This document shows, piece after piece, positions 56,118-64,000 of a stretch of 64,000 bases of DNA. Where the stretch lies: positions 1-64,000 of the forward strand of contig NZ_JAQIIO010000001.1 in the NCBI RefSeq assembly GCF_027891095.1, given 5' to 3'. The notes below the pieces were generated by a model, which saw only the letters and a program-made list of their open reading frames with translations, ran no database searches and was not told the origin of the DNA. Position 1 is the stretch's first letter. Each line of letters begins with the position of its first letter. The DNA comes from Aliiroseovarius salicola. Its GTDB lineage: Bacteria > Pseudomonadota > Alphaproteobacteria > Rhodobacterales > Rhodobacteraceae. The translations under genes were made by a program, and so were the position numbers.

Positions 56118-57893
56118 ATGCACGCATATCGCAGCCACACCTGCGCCGAGCTCAACAAATCCAACGTGGGCGATACCGTTCGCCTGTCCGGCTGGGTCCA
56201 TCGTGTCCGTGACCATGGCGGGGTGTTGTTCATCGACCTGCGCGATCATTACGGCATCACTCAGGTGATCGCCGACGGCGACAGCCCGGTGTTTGCCGAG
56301 CTGGAAAAGGTCCGTTCCGAATGGTGTATCCGCATCGACGGCAACGTGCTTCAGCGTGACGAAAGCCTCGTGAACCCGAACCTGCCAACCGGCGAGATCG
56401 AAGTCTTTGTGCGTGACCTCGAAGTTCTGGGCGACGCGGGTGAGCTTCCGCTGATCGTATTCGGCGATCAGGAATACCCGGAAGAGACTCGCCTGAGATA
56501 CCGTTTCCTCGACCTGCGCCGCGAGCAGATGCAGGACAACATGAAGCTGCGTTCGGACGTGGTCATGTCGATGCGCAAACGCATGTGGGACGCCGAGTTC
56601 CGCGAGTATCAGACCCCGATCATTACTGCATCAAGCCCTGAAGGCGCGCGCGACTTCCTCGTGCCGTCACGCCTGCACCCGGGCAAGTTCTATGCCCTGC
56701 CACAGGCGCCGCAGCAGTTCAAACAGCTGATGATGGTCGCAGGCTTTGACAAGTATTTCCAGATCGCGCCGTGCTTCCGTGACGAAGACCCGCGGGCTGA
56801 CCGTTCGCCCACCGACTTCTACCAGCTCGACATGGAGATGTCTTTTGTCGAACAACAGGACGTGTTTGACACGATCCAGCCAGTGCTGCGCGGCGTGTTC
56901 GAGGAATTCGGCGGTGGCCGCAAGGTCGACACCAACTGGCCGCAGATCTCCTATAAGGACGCGGCCCTGTGGTATGGCTCCGACAAGCCGGACCTGCGCA
57001 ACCCGATCAAGATGCAGGTCGTGTCCGAGCATTTCGCCGGCTCCGGCTTTGCGATCTTCTCCAAGCTGCTGGAGAACGAAGGCACGGAAATTCGTGCTAT
57101 CCCGGCCCCGAAAGGTGGTTCGCGCAAATTCTGTGACCGGATGAACAAGTTTGCCCAGCAAGAGGGCCTGCCGGGCATGGGCTATATCTTCTGGCGTGAT
57201 CAGGGTGAAGGCATGGAAGCCGCCGGTCCGCTGGCCAAGAACATTGGCCCCGAGCGCACCGAAGCGATCCGTCGCCAGCTGGGGCTGCACGTGGGAGATG
57301 CCGCCTTCTTCCTCGGCGGCAAGCCGAAAGCCTTTGAAAAGGTCGCAGGTCGTGCCCGTGACGTGATCGGCGAAGAACTCGGCCTGACCGACAAAGATCG
57401 TTTCGCCTTTGCCTGGGTCGTCGACTTCCCGATCTATGAACAGGACGGGGAAACCGGCAAGATCGATTTCGAACATAACCCGTTCTCGATGCCGCAAGGT
57501 GGTATGGATGCGCTGAATGGCAATCCGCTGGACGTGCTGGGCTATCAGTATGACCTGGCTTGTAACGGGTATGAAATCCTGTCCGGCGCGATCCGGAACC
57601 ACAAGCCCGAGATCATGTTCAAAGCCTTTGAACTGGCCGGATACGGCAAGGAAGAAGTTGAAAAGCGCTTTGGCGCTCTGGTCAACGCGTTCCAATACGG
57701 CGCCCCACCGCACGGTGGCTGTGCCGCTGGCGTGGACCGGATCGTGATGCTTCTGGCCGATCAGGAAAACATCCGCGAAGTGATGATGTTCCCGATGAAC
57801 CAACGCGCGGAAGACCTGATGATGGACGCGCCCAGCGTGCCAGACAACGAGCAACTGCGTGAATTGCATCTGCGGGTCATCCCGCAGGAGTGA
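56118..57893 (+). CDS. aspS: Aspartyl-tRNA synthetase
   Basis: 591 residues from the ATG at 56118 after GAAGAAAGG; an upstream in-frame ATG at 56070 lacks this. The N-terminal OB-fold binds the anticodon ([24 protein letters not shown]); class II motifs include [26 protein letters not shown] and the C-terminal [14 protein letters not shown] domain lies between. It charges tRNA-Asp; whether it also charges tRNA-Asn cannot be told here. Confidence 0.98.
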   Translation: MHAYRSHTCAELNKSNVGDTVRLSGWVHRVRDHGGVLFIDLRDHYGITQVIADGDSPVFAELEKVRSEWCIRIDGNVLQRDESLVNPNLPTGEIEVFVRDLEVLGDAGELPLIVFGDQEYPEETRLRYRFLDLRREQMQDNMKLRSDVVMSMRKRMWDAEFREYQTPIITASSPEGARDFLVPSRLHPGKFYALPQAPQQFKQLMMVAGFDKYFQIAPCFRDEDPRADRSPTDFYQLDMEMSFVEQQDVFDTIQPVLRGVFEEFGGGRKVDTNWPQISYKDAALWYGSDKPDLRNPIKMQVVSEHFAGSGFAIFSKLLENEGTEIRAIPAPKGGSRKFCDRMNKFAQQEGLPGMGYIFWRDQGEGMEAAGPLAKNIGPERTEAIRRQLGLHVGDAAFFLGGKPKAFEKVAGRARDVIGEELGLTDKDRFAFAWVVDFPIYEQDGETGKIDFEHNPFSMPQGGMDALNGNPLDVLGYQYDLACNGYEILSGAIRNHKPEIMFKAFELAGYGKEEVEKRFGALVNAFQYGAPPHGGCAAGVDRIVMLLADQENIREVMMFPMNQRAEDLMMDAPSVPDNEQLRELHLRVIPQE

Positions 57894-57917
57894 TCTTGCA
57901 TCGGTGTTGAAACAACA

Positions 57918-57944
57918 AAGCCCGGGTCCAGTGCCCGGGCTTTT
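57918..57944 (+). terminator. Terminator of aspS
   Basis: Arms aaagcccggg and cccgggcttt around a short loop, followed by a T-rich run. Confidence 0.9.
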
Positions 57945-58013
57945 GTTTTGCATGGTTTGCGAGTTGATCACAGATGAGGTGGAAACGCGCGCTTTGCAGG
58001 CACTTGGATCCAA

Positions 58014-58205
58014 TCAGACCTTGGTGCCATCGGCATCCAACAGCTGCTCTGGTGTGGGCAGGCCATTTGCTACCGCATCGCCCGGAACCACAAACGACAG
58101 TGCAATGGCAAGCATCAACATCATTACGCCGATCGACAGAACGGCCCAGTCAATAACGGCATTGCCGTATTCGTCATCAGCAAAGGCTTTCAAAATCGTC
58201 TTCAT
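58014..58205 (-). CDS. Flp/type IVb pilin-like small protein
   Basis: 63 residues from the ATG at 58205 (GAGAGG upstream); the longer frame is rejected. After KAFADDEYGNAVIDWAVLS a hydrophobic helix follows (IGVMMLMLAIALSFVV), as in Flp-type pilins or pseudopilins, which have a short leader, a conserved E-x-G and then a long helix. A Glu lies just before the helix (DDEYG). No tad assembly genes are in the window. It may be a minor pilin or a similar membrane peptide. Confidence 0.6.
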   Translation of the reverse strand: MKTILKAFADDEYGNAVIDWAVLSIGVMMLMLAIALSFVVPGDAVANGLPTPEQLLDADGTKV

Positions 58206-58496
58206 TGGCCAATCCTCTCCGCATCTAGGTGTCGCAAAAATATTCAGGACATCCGTCGCATTGATTAAAGCTCGCATGGAATTGGGGCGGGAATATGAAC
58301 CTGTTTGGGCAAAAGCAGGCTATCCGGCGGCAAATTGGGTTAGAGATACTGGTTTGCCTTATCACCAAATAAACAATCAAATGCGTTAGTTGTGGCAGGT
58401 TTGCGTGCGAATTTCAGGGCGCCAGTAAGGCCTGCATCCCCATGACGGCCTTTGCAACGACCGCATTTATGCAAAGGCATTTCAATGCGTTATCGC

Positions 58497-59216
58497 TCAC
58501 AAAGCGCGACGTTCAGACAGGCGTTTCTCTATTAGTCCTGCAACCCGATCATACCGCTGACGCAGCTCGGTGTGGGTTGCCCCGCCTCTTGCCAGATCAT
58601 CAGCGGCGATTTGCAGCTTTTCATCATGCGCTGTGCGCGCAACCCCGCCAAGAAACCGTGCAATGTACCCAATTTCTGCGGCATCCGGGTCATCCCGCAT
58701 GATCTCGGCCATGTGGCTTAAATCATCCTGTAACGCCATCTCATCCGGATGCACCACATCGCTGGGCAACTCACGTAGCCCTTTTGGACCTTCGCCCTGC
58801 GGCAGCAGGTCCAGCACTGTTTGCTGGAAGACGGCAAGGCTTTCCAGCGGTTTGGTCATGAACCGATCCGCCCCCGCCTTGAGCGCCGCCGCATGAGCCC
58901 CGTCATCACCACTGATCGCAAGGATCACCGATACCCGACAGGTTTCCATTGCCAGTTCCCTGATCAAATCGGCCCCCGATCCATCCGGCAGCCCCATATC
59001 CACAATCACGATGGTCGGGCGATAAACCCGCAAATGGCGATGCGCCGAGGCCAGGCTGTCCGCTCGCCGGATCCGCGCCCCGGATCGCAAACACAAAAGC
59101 CGGATGGCTTCCGACGCATATCTGCTGTCTTCAACCACCAGAACGGTCTTGCCTTGCAACGGACGGTCAGGGGTTGCGGGTTGGTTCATCATGAAGCGTT
59201 CGAGATCATCACTCAT
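58497..59216 (-). CDS. Stand-alone response regulator with unknown C-terminal helices
   Basis: 239 residues, AAAGGA before the ATG at 59216. The receiver (23-135) has E29/D30, phosphoacceptor D73 (IVDMGLPDGSG) and K122. The remaining 100 residues (LPSDVVHPDEMALQDDLSHMAEIM, then GYIARFLGGVARTAHDEKLQIAADDLARGG) are helical without a DNA-binding motif; the pattern around HDEKL is Hpt-like in size but the histidine context does not match. No kinase gene is adjacent. Confidence 0.85.
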   Translation of the reverse strand: MSDDLERFMMNQPATPDRPLQGKTVLVVEDSRYASEAIRLLCLRSGARIRRADSLASAHRHLRVYRPTIVIVDMGLPDGSGADLIRELAMETCRVSVILAISGDDGAHAAALKAGADRFMTKPLESLAVFQQTVLDLLPQGEGPKGLRELPSDVVHPDEMALQDDLSHMAEIMRDDPDAAEIGYIARFLGGVARTAHDEKLQIAADDLARGGATHTELRQRYDRVAGLIEKRLSERRAL

Positions 59217-59387
59217 AGCAGCGATTCCTTTCCCTTCCCACGAAAGCGAAAAAGGGTGAACAGCGGGTTAACACCTAGTGCCTCTACATCAAACGCACCG
59301 CATATGCTGCCCTGCGGCATAACATTCCTTGCCCCATTGCGCCCAACACGGCATAAACCCTCAACACTTGATGTAAGGGAGAGAGAG

Positions 59388-59792
59388 ATGATTGGACGCC
59401 TGAATCACGTCGCCATTGCCGTGCCGGATCTGGAGGCCGCATCGGCGCAGTATCGTGACACTCTTGGGGCCAAGGTGAACCCGCCGCAAGACGAACCGGA
59501 TCACGGCGTGACCGTGGTGTTTATCGAATTGCCGAACACCAAGATCGAACTGCTTTACCCTCTGGGTGAGAACTCTCCTATCGCCGGGTTTCTTGAGAAA
59601 AACCCCGCCGGTGGCATCCACCACATCTGTTACGAGGTTGATGACATTCTTGCCGCGCGTGACAAGCTGAAAGAGGCTGGTGCGCGTGTGCTGGGCACCG
59701 GAGAGCCGAAGATCGGCGCCCATGGCAAGCCGGTCCTGTTCCTGCATCCGAAAGACTTCAACGGCACCCTGGTCGAGTTGGAACAAGTCTGA
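59388..59792 (+). CDS. mce: Methylmalonyl-CoA epimerase
   Basis: 134 residues. A VOC-fold epimerase: MIGRLNHVAIAVPDLEAASAQYRDTLGA with metal ligand H7, then KIELLYPLGENSPIAGFLEKNPAGGIHHICYEV and a C-terminal PKDFNGTLVELEQV. It interconverts (R)- and (S)-methylmalonyl-CoA. With meaB at 34285 it shows a working methylmalonyl-CoA route. Overlaps the next gene by one base (TGATG). Confidence 0.95.
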   Translation: MIGRLNHVAIAVPDLEAASAQYRDTLGAKVNPPQDEPDHGVTVVFIELPNTKIELLYPLGENSPIAGFLEKNPAGGIHHICYEVDDILAARDKLKEAGARVLGTGEPKIGAHGKPVLFLHPKDFNGTLVELEQV

Positions 59793-60067
59793 TGAGCATC
59801 ACCGCGGCCATTGTCCTTTACGTCGTGATCTGGTTCGTGACCATGTTTGTGGTCCTGCCCATCCGTCTGCGCACGCAGGGGGATGAGGGTGAGATTGTGC
59901 CGGGCACCCATGCTGGTGCCCCTGCCAATTTCAATCTCGGGCGGACTCTGATCATCGTCACGATCTGGGGCACCATCGTCTGGGCAATCGTGGCAGGGAT
60001 CATCGTCTCCGGTGTGATCGAAGTGCGCGATTTCGACTGGTTCAATCGGATGGGACCGGAAGAGTAA
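59792..60067 (+). CDS. DUF1467 family small membrane protein
   Basis: 91 residues with two membrane helices (AAIVLYVVIWFVTMFVVLPI and TLIIVTIWGTIVWAIVAGIIVSGVI) flanking a polar RLRTQGDEGEIVPGTHAGAPANFN stretch. This is the DUF1467 pattern. It is coupled to the epimerase gene by a one-base overlap, an arrangement common in alphaproteobacteria. Function unknown. Confidence 0.9.
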   Translation: MSITAAIVLYVVIWFVTMFVVLPIRLRTQGDEGEIVPGTHAGAPANFNLGRTLIIVTIWGTIVWAIVAGIIVSGVIEVRDFDWFNRMGPEE

Positions 60068-60077
60068 CCACCGTAGG

Positions 60078-60587
60078 TTACTCTTTTCCATCGGACGCTA
60101 AAACCATGATATCATTGAGTCTTTTTAAGCTTTCCGGGCGCCAGGTGGTTTTGGTATCGTAATAGGTCTCAACCGCCATATGATCCGGCGGCAAGATCAC
60201 CCAAGGCTGTTTGGTAGATGTGAAAATATGCACGTCCGGCGGCATTAGATCAGGGTTGTCCAAAGACCCCACCCGCACAAAGCGGATGTAATCCCGCAGC
60301 CCCCCGAAGTAATAATTGCTCCACACCGTCACCCTGCATTTCGGGCATCGCGCCATGCGTTGGCCTTTTCCTGACGGCGACGGAAGCATCATCTCTTCAA
60401 CATCACCGGACAGCAACTTCACCCGGTCAGTTTCAACCAGGGCATTGACCGCAAAGGCCCCGCCGGATTGCCTCTGACACCATCGGCAGTGGCATCCATG
60501 TACGATCAATGGACGAGACGTAACCCGGTAGCGCACATGCCCGCATGTGCATCCCCCGTCACACGGCTGAAATTCATCCGACATCAT
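60078..60587 (-). CDS. GFA family (glutathione-dependent formaldehyde-activating enzyme-like) protein
   Basis: 169 residues. Zinc-binding cysteines: GGCTCGHVRY (C13, C15), HGCHCRWCQ (C32, C34, C37) and RCPKCRV, as in the GFA/CENP-V fold. Known members bind or transform glutathione adducts, but most are uncharacterised. It converges on the DUF1467 gene and diverges from the SDR gene. Confidence 0.9.
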   Translation of the reverse strand: MMSDEFQPCDGGCTCGHVRYRVTSRPLIVHGCHCRWCQRQSGGAFAVNALVETDRVKLLSGDVEEMMLPSPSGKGQRMARCPKCRVTVWSNYYFGGLRDYIRFVRVGSLDNPDLMPPDVHIFTSTKQPWVILPPDHMAVETYYDTKTTWRPESLKRLNDIMVLASDGKE

Positions 60588-60719
60588 GAATACCTCCCCT
60601 TCCTCTGCGGATCATACCCAATTTGCGCCAATTTGCGAAATACAAGCGTTGATCCGACCTGTGAGACTCACTTCATCCGTCACTCTCATGTTATACTCTC
60701 GGCAGCAGGAGGGAGGATC

Positions 60720-61418
60720 ATGGTCAAGACAGCTCTTATCACCGGTGCGTCGAGTGGTATTGGTCAAGGGACCGCCATAAGGCTTGCATCCGAAGGTTGG
60801 CACATTCTGGCCCATGGCCGCCGGTCCACGGCCCTTGAAAAGACACTGGAACTGGTCCGGTATGCCGGCGGAACCGGAGAAACCTTCGAGGCTGAGATGG
60901 GCAACATGGAGGCGGTTGCCGAACTGGCAGATTGGGCTACATCGCGAGACCGGCTTGATGCCCTTGTTCATTGCGCTGCAAAGTTCACCTATGGTCCGGT
61001 TTCGACGGATCGGTTTGACGACTGGGACCAGTCGATAGATCAGGTGCTGAGGGCCACCATTCGACTGACAGCCCATATCCTTCCGGCCATCCGCAACACC
61101 GAAGGCACATTTGTTTACATTTGTGGGCCAACATCCTGGCTCGGCTGGAAAAACCACGCCATCCATTGTGCACTCCGCCATGCGCAGGCCGGATTTGCCA
61201 AGGCTCTGTTTGAAGATGTGCGGGAAGATGGGGTGCGGGTGACGCTTGTCCATCCGGGTTTTGTCAATACAGCGGGCATCAATCCAGAGGGGAAAGATCC
61301 AGCGAAGATGATCCAGATGGAGGACATTGCCGAGGTGATCGCATCATCAATCACCCTGCCAAACACAGCTTGCGTTACTGAATTGAAACTGATGCCGCAA
61401 CGCAGCCCCTATCTATAG
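60720..61418 (+). CDS. SDR-fold protein with altered catalytic residues
   Basis: 232 residues, GGGAGG before the ATG at 60720. The Rossmann motif TGASSGIG (8-15) and a VHCAAKF segment at the NNAG position are present. At the catalytic site the normal Y-x3-K reads H149-C-A-L-R153, while a serine (S139) is kept in FVYICGPTSWLG. It therefore probably binds NAD(P) but may not reduce or oxidise by the standard mechanism. Partners unknown. Confidence 0.82.
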   Translation: MVKTALITGASSGIGQGTAIRLASEGWHILAHGRRSTALEKTLELVRYAGGTGETFEAEMGNMEAVAELADWATSRDRLDALVHCAAKFTYGPVSTDRFDDWDQSIDQVLRATIRLTAHILPAIRNTEGTFVYICGPTSWLGWKNHAIHCALRHAQAGFAKALFEDVREDGVRVTLVHPGFVNTAGINPEGKDPAKMIQMEDIAEVIASSITLPNTACVTELKLMPQRSPYL

Positions 61419-61425
61419 TGGCGTG

Positions 61426-61569
61426 TCAGCGCAGCACAACCATCATCAAAATGCCAAGCGCGCCGCCAAATACCAACACCATCATGATCGGATTGGCGAT
61501 GAATGCGGTCCACCAACCGGGCAGTTCACCACCCCCGGTCATTGCCAACGCAAGTGCATATTCCAGCAT
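61426..61569 (-). CDS. Possible 47-residue membrane peptide
   Basis: A short minus-strand frame with a G-rich ribosome binding site eight bases before its ATG. It starts MLEYALALAM and ends in a 20-residue hydrophobic stretch (FIANPIMMVLVFGGALGILMMVVLR). It fits closely between two larger genes. No known family. Confidence 0.45.
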   Translation of the reverse strand: MLEYALALAMTGGGELPGWWTAFIANPIMMVLVFGGALGILMMVVLR

Positions 61570-61642
61570 GTTGTCACCCCCTGCCCTAAAACGGGCTTGG
61601 ATATTCTACCACATGCGGGGGAATATCCCTAATGTGAGGCGC

Positions 61643-62329
61643 TTAGCGCCCCACCAATCGGTGGAACATATGGGTAAACGTCGCCGCGCCAAGGATCGGG
61701 ATCAGCAGGTTGACCAGTGGGATCGACAGCGGCACCGCCATCAGCGTGCCCGCAATCCAGATCTGGCCATTATGGCGTTTGCGTAAGGCATGAGCGGCAT
61801 CGCGCTCTATCCGGCGCATCGCTGCCATGGTGAAATACTCCCGCCCCAGCAGATAGCCGTTCACCGCGTAAAACAGGATTGGCGCAAGCGGGCCGACAAA
61901 GAAAAACAGGATCAACGCGATCAGGTTCACGCCAACGATGACGCCGAAAAACCCAAGGCTTTCACGGATCGCTGTGGTGATGGGCTGTTCAGCATTGGGG
62001 GCGAGATGGGGGTAGTGCTTTGCTTCAACCGCGTCTGCCACTTCGTCCAGAAACAGGCCCGTAAACGCACCCGCAACCGGCACCATCAGCACTGCCGAGA
62101 GCACAATCATCAGAAGGAGCGCCAACCACATGGCGACACCGCCCACAAACGACACCTCTCCCACAAAAGGCAGACTCAAAACGTCGGGCATCAGGAACCC
62201 GACCAATGTGACCATACCCCAGCTGATTGCCACCAGAAGGCCCACGGTCAGGCCCAATCCCTTGAGCAGAACATTGCGAAATCGCGGATCGGTCAATTGC
62301 CCGACCGAGCGGAAAAAATCGTCAAACAT
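61643..62329 (-). CDS. EI24/CysZ-like membrane protein
   Basis: 228 residues with about five membrane helices in the EI24 domain layout: GVAMWLALLLMIVLSAVLMVPVAGAFTGLFLDEVADAVE, then FFVGPLAPILFYAVNGYLLGREYFTMAAMRRI, which is characteristic. Related CysZ proteins import sulfate; that role is not shown here. It lies 12 bases downstream of the nitroreductase gene on the same strand, so the two are likely co-transcribed. Confidence 0.85.
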   Translation of the reverse strand: MFDDFFRSVGQLTDPRFRNVLLKGLGLTVGLLVAISWGMVTLVGFLMPDVLSLPFVGEVSFVGGVAMWLALLLMIVLSAVLMVPVAGAFTGLFLDEVADAVEAKHYPHLAPNAEQPITTAIRESLGFFGVIVGVNLIALILFFFVGPLAPILFYAVNGYLLGREYFTMAAMRRIERDAAHALRKRHNGQIWIAGTLMAVPLSIPLVNLLIPILGAATFTHMFHRLVGR

Positions 62330-62341
62330 CTGTCGCTTACC

Positions 62342-62920
62342 TTATTTCTCCACCCAAGTGGTGATCGCATCAATGTCCGGGCGTGGGCGCTCTGGCGGGG
62401 CGATGGTTTCGGTGCCGATATGCACGATGCCCGCGATGCATTCGTGGTCTTCAAGACCCAGCCCATCCCGGATGAAATCGCGATCCAGCGCAGCCCAACC
62501 GGTCAGCCAGTTTGCCCCCCAGCCGCTCGCCAACGCGGCATTCAACAGCTGCAAACAAGCCGCCCCCGCCGAATAGGTCTGTTCAATCGCTGGCACCTTC
62601 TCAGATGCAACGGGGCTTTCCACCACAACCACCGCAAGGGGCGAGTTGTCATAGGCGTGGCGCTCCTTGGCCACCTTCATCTCGTCGATACCCAGCGCCG
62701 CGCCACGTTCGCTGACCAGCGCGCCCAATCGCTCCAGCGCGGGCTTTTCCAGCACGATAAAGCGCCAGGGCTCCAACTTGCCATGATCCGGCGTGCGTCC
62801 AGCCGCAGTCAGGATCGGCAACAAATCAGCCCGGTCTGGACCCGGTCCTGTCAACGTCTTGGCAGGCCGCGAACGGCGGGTCAGCAGGAAATCAAGGGCA
62901 GCTTGGTTGCGATCAGGCAT
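62342..62920 (-). CDS. Nitroreductase family (FMN) protein
   Basis: 192 residues from the ATG at 62920 after an ACGAAAGAGA leader. The FMN-binding opening LDFLLTRRSRPAKTL, then AAGRTPDHGKLEPWRFIVL and GWGANWLTGWAAL match the YdjA-like subgroup of nitroreductases. It uses NAD(P)H to reduce an unknown substrate. First gene of a probable pair with the EI24 protein. Confidence 0.9.
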   Translation of the reverse strand: MPDRNQAALDFLLTRRSRPAKTLTGPGPDRADLLPILTAAGRTPDHGKLEPWRFIVLEKPALERLGALVSERGAALGIDEMKVAKERHAYDNSPLAVVVVESPVASEKVPAIEQTYSAGAACLQLLNAALASGWGANWLTGWAALDRDFIRDGLGLEDHECIAGIVHIGTETIAPPERPRPDIDAITTWVEK

Positions 62921-63097
62921 GACATATTTCTCTTTCGTCTGCAGAATTGCCGGCTGGGCCGCAGAACGGCAGGCACCGGGAACATGTCGGGCCTTGTACC
63001 GCATTCGTCAAGATGTAAACCAAATTTACATCCAGAAATCTTGCCCCAAATTCCGCGCGCCCTTGCCCGGTCCGGCAATTTCCGCCACCAAGGCCAT

Positions 63098-63352
63098 ATG
63101 AAGAAAGGCGCCCTCACTCACCTCGCGATCCCCGGCACTTCATTGGCCGTGCGCGTCACTCCAAAAGCGGCGCGCAATGCGGTGGAAGAGGTCGAAGGTG
63201 GCTTGAAAATCAGCGTGACCGCGGTGCCCGAGAATGGCAAAGCCAACAAAGCGGTCGAGAAACTCCTCTCGACCGCCCTGGGCATTTCGAAATCACGCCT
63301 GACACTCACCCAAGGGGCGACGTCACGCGACAAGATCTTTCTGGTGGATTAA
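63098..63352 (+). CDS. DUF167 (YggU) family protein
   Basis: 84 residues from the ATG at 63098. The conserved DUF167 pattern is LAVRVTPKAARNAVE, ISVTAVPENGKANKAVEKLLSTALG and LTQGATSRDKIFLVD. Small soluble protein of unknown function. The stop region overlaps the end of the convergent DUF805 gene by four bases. Confidence 0.92.
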   Translation: MKKGALTHLAIPGTSLAVRVTPKAARNAVEEVEGGLKISVTAVPENGKANKAVEKLLSTALGISKSRLTLTQGATSRDKIFLVD

Positions 63353-63807
63353 TTGTCCACGCGGGGAATTGAAGACGGTGCGTAGTCATACCCCGCATCA
63401 CCGCCTTCATCCCCACCAAGCGGGTCCGGACCATAGCGGTTTGCACCGCGCGTGCCTTCGGTCACGAACCAGAACAGAAGCAACAGGAAGCCAAGGACCG
63501 GCACCAGCACGATCCAATACCACCAGCCGGTGCGGTCTTTGTCGTGCAACCGACGCACAGCAACCGAAATGGCCGGAAGGAAGGTCGCAAGGGCAAAGAG
63601 ACCGGACAGGATCGGCATGTTCGTCTGGGCCTCAAACCCGCCTTCCATCGTGGTCACGGTGCCAAACACAACGCTGTCCACCATCGACAGAATGATCTGT
63701 CCGCCCCAAACAAAAAGCGCAAACCACCAGAACTCTGACCGCGCGGCCCGACCTTGGAAAGTTACGTATTTGGAGAAACAGGTTTTGATCGCGGTTTGAA
63801 AATTCAC
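63349..63807 (-). CDS. DUF805 family membrane protein
   Basis: 152 residues. Start MNFQTAIKTCFSKYVTFQGRAARSEFWWFALFVWGG is the DUF805 signature; three to four membrane helices follow, with AVRRLHDKDRTGWWYWIVLVPVLGFLLLLFW and a glycine/aspartate-rich tail. Inner-membrane protein of unknown function. Confidence 0.9.
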   Translation of the reverse strand: MNFQTAIKTCFSKYVTFQGRAARSEFWWFALFVWGGQIILSMVDSVVFGTVTTMEGGFEAQTNMPILSGLFALATFLPAISVAVRRLHDKDRTGWWYWIVLVPVLGFLLLLFWFVTEGTRGANRYGPDPLGGDEGGDAGYDYAPSSIPRVDN

Positions 63808-63812
63808 GTCAT

Positions 63813-64000
63813 CTACTCCTTTTTGCCAATCTTCGGCTCTTCACCCTTCAGAATACGTGTGATGTTCGCCTTGTGACGGTAGAAAATCAAGACAGCCAGT
63901 GCTGCCGCGAGAAACGTAAGGCTGCCCTTGCCCAGAAGAAGTGCCACCATTGGTGACAGTGCAGCGGCCACCAGTGCCGACAGGCTTGAAATACGAAAGA
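63813..64000 (-). CDS. plsY: Glycerol-3-phosphate acyltransferase PlsY, C-terminal part
   Basis: The visible 61 residues (FRISSLSALVAAALSPMVALLLG, then LTFLAAALAVLIFYRHKANITRILKGEEPKIGKKE) match the end of PlsY: a membrane helix pair and the conserved R-H-x-x-N-I-x-R-I-L-x-G-x-E-x-K-I. The rest lies beyond the window. PlsY moves acyl groups from acyl phosphate to glycerol 3-phosphate. Confidence 0.9.
   Translation of the reverse strand, partial: FRISSLSALVAAALSPMVALLLGKGSLTFLAAALAVLIFYRHKANITRILKGEEPKIGKKE

Noticed and set aside
56667-58013. 448-codon minus-strand frame
   Set aside because: It is antisense to aspS and its composition is that of a shadow frame.

Overview
The window reads as chromosome of an alphaproteobacterium of the Rhodobacterales (Roseobacter group). 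This rests on gcrA, the DUF1467 gene behind methylmalonyl-CoA epimerase, the pabB-pabC pair, the argD-argF operon, and a recurrent REP-like intergenic element with a GGATATTT core. Family-level placement is fairly safe; genus is not decidable from this sequence alone. No tools were run, so all homology calls are from motif and architecture recognition.

Bases 1-17.5 kb are accessory and visibly richer in A+T than the rest. The left edge (1-664) holds small phage-like genes. Bases 893-7767 form one minus-strand, overlapping four-gene operon: a Tat-exported TRAP-type substrate-binding protein, a 1265-residue TorS-like hybrid histidine kinase, a separate Hpt protein, and a receiver domain fused through a HAMP-like linker to a ten-helix EamA (DMT) transporter. 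No DNA-binding output and no TRAP permease are present. The parsimonious reading is a ligand-sensing phosphorelay whose last acceptor is itself a membrane transporter. Next come a small gene and a DUF6527 gene, translationally coupled.

Bases 9008-17463 are an 8.4-kb integrative element in a tRNA-Arg(TCT) gene. It has exact 46-bp direct repeats, paired arm-type repeats inside both ends, a tyrosine integrase, an AlpA-like HTH protein, a small accessory protein and a replication-initiation protein. Two cargo sites hold genes of unknown function: a HEPN-motif protein beside the integrase, and a two-gene operon with a LOTUS-like N-terminus near the tRNA end. Both are candidate defence cargo.

Bases 17.5-64 kb are mostly ordinary chromosome. 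In order they hold two small membrane proteins; an orphan Phd-type antitoxin; a 1-kb gene-free stretch with a 32-bp tandem repeat and DnaA-box-like sites; lepA; an unknown tail-anchored protein; Lrp regulator/leucine dehydrogenase; a PfkB kinase; LMW phosphatase, HxlR regulator and sirtuin; copper-related periplasmic proteins; rpmB; an ABC exporter; meaB; hrpB; a NUDIX hydrolase; a Pit phosphate transporter behind a triple Pho box; argD-argF; a DMT transporter; gcrA; rimO; carB; pabB-pabC between two GT87-like membrane proteins; aspS; a Flp-like pilin; a stand-alone receiver; methylmalonyl-CoA epimerase; several small membrane and redox proteins; and the C-terminal part of plsY at the right edge.
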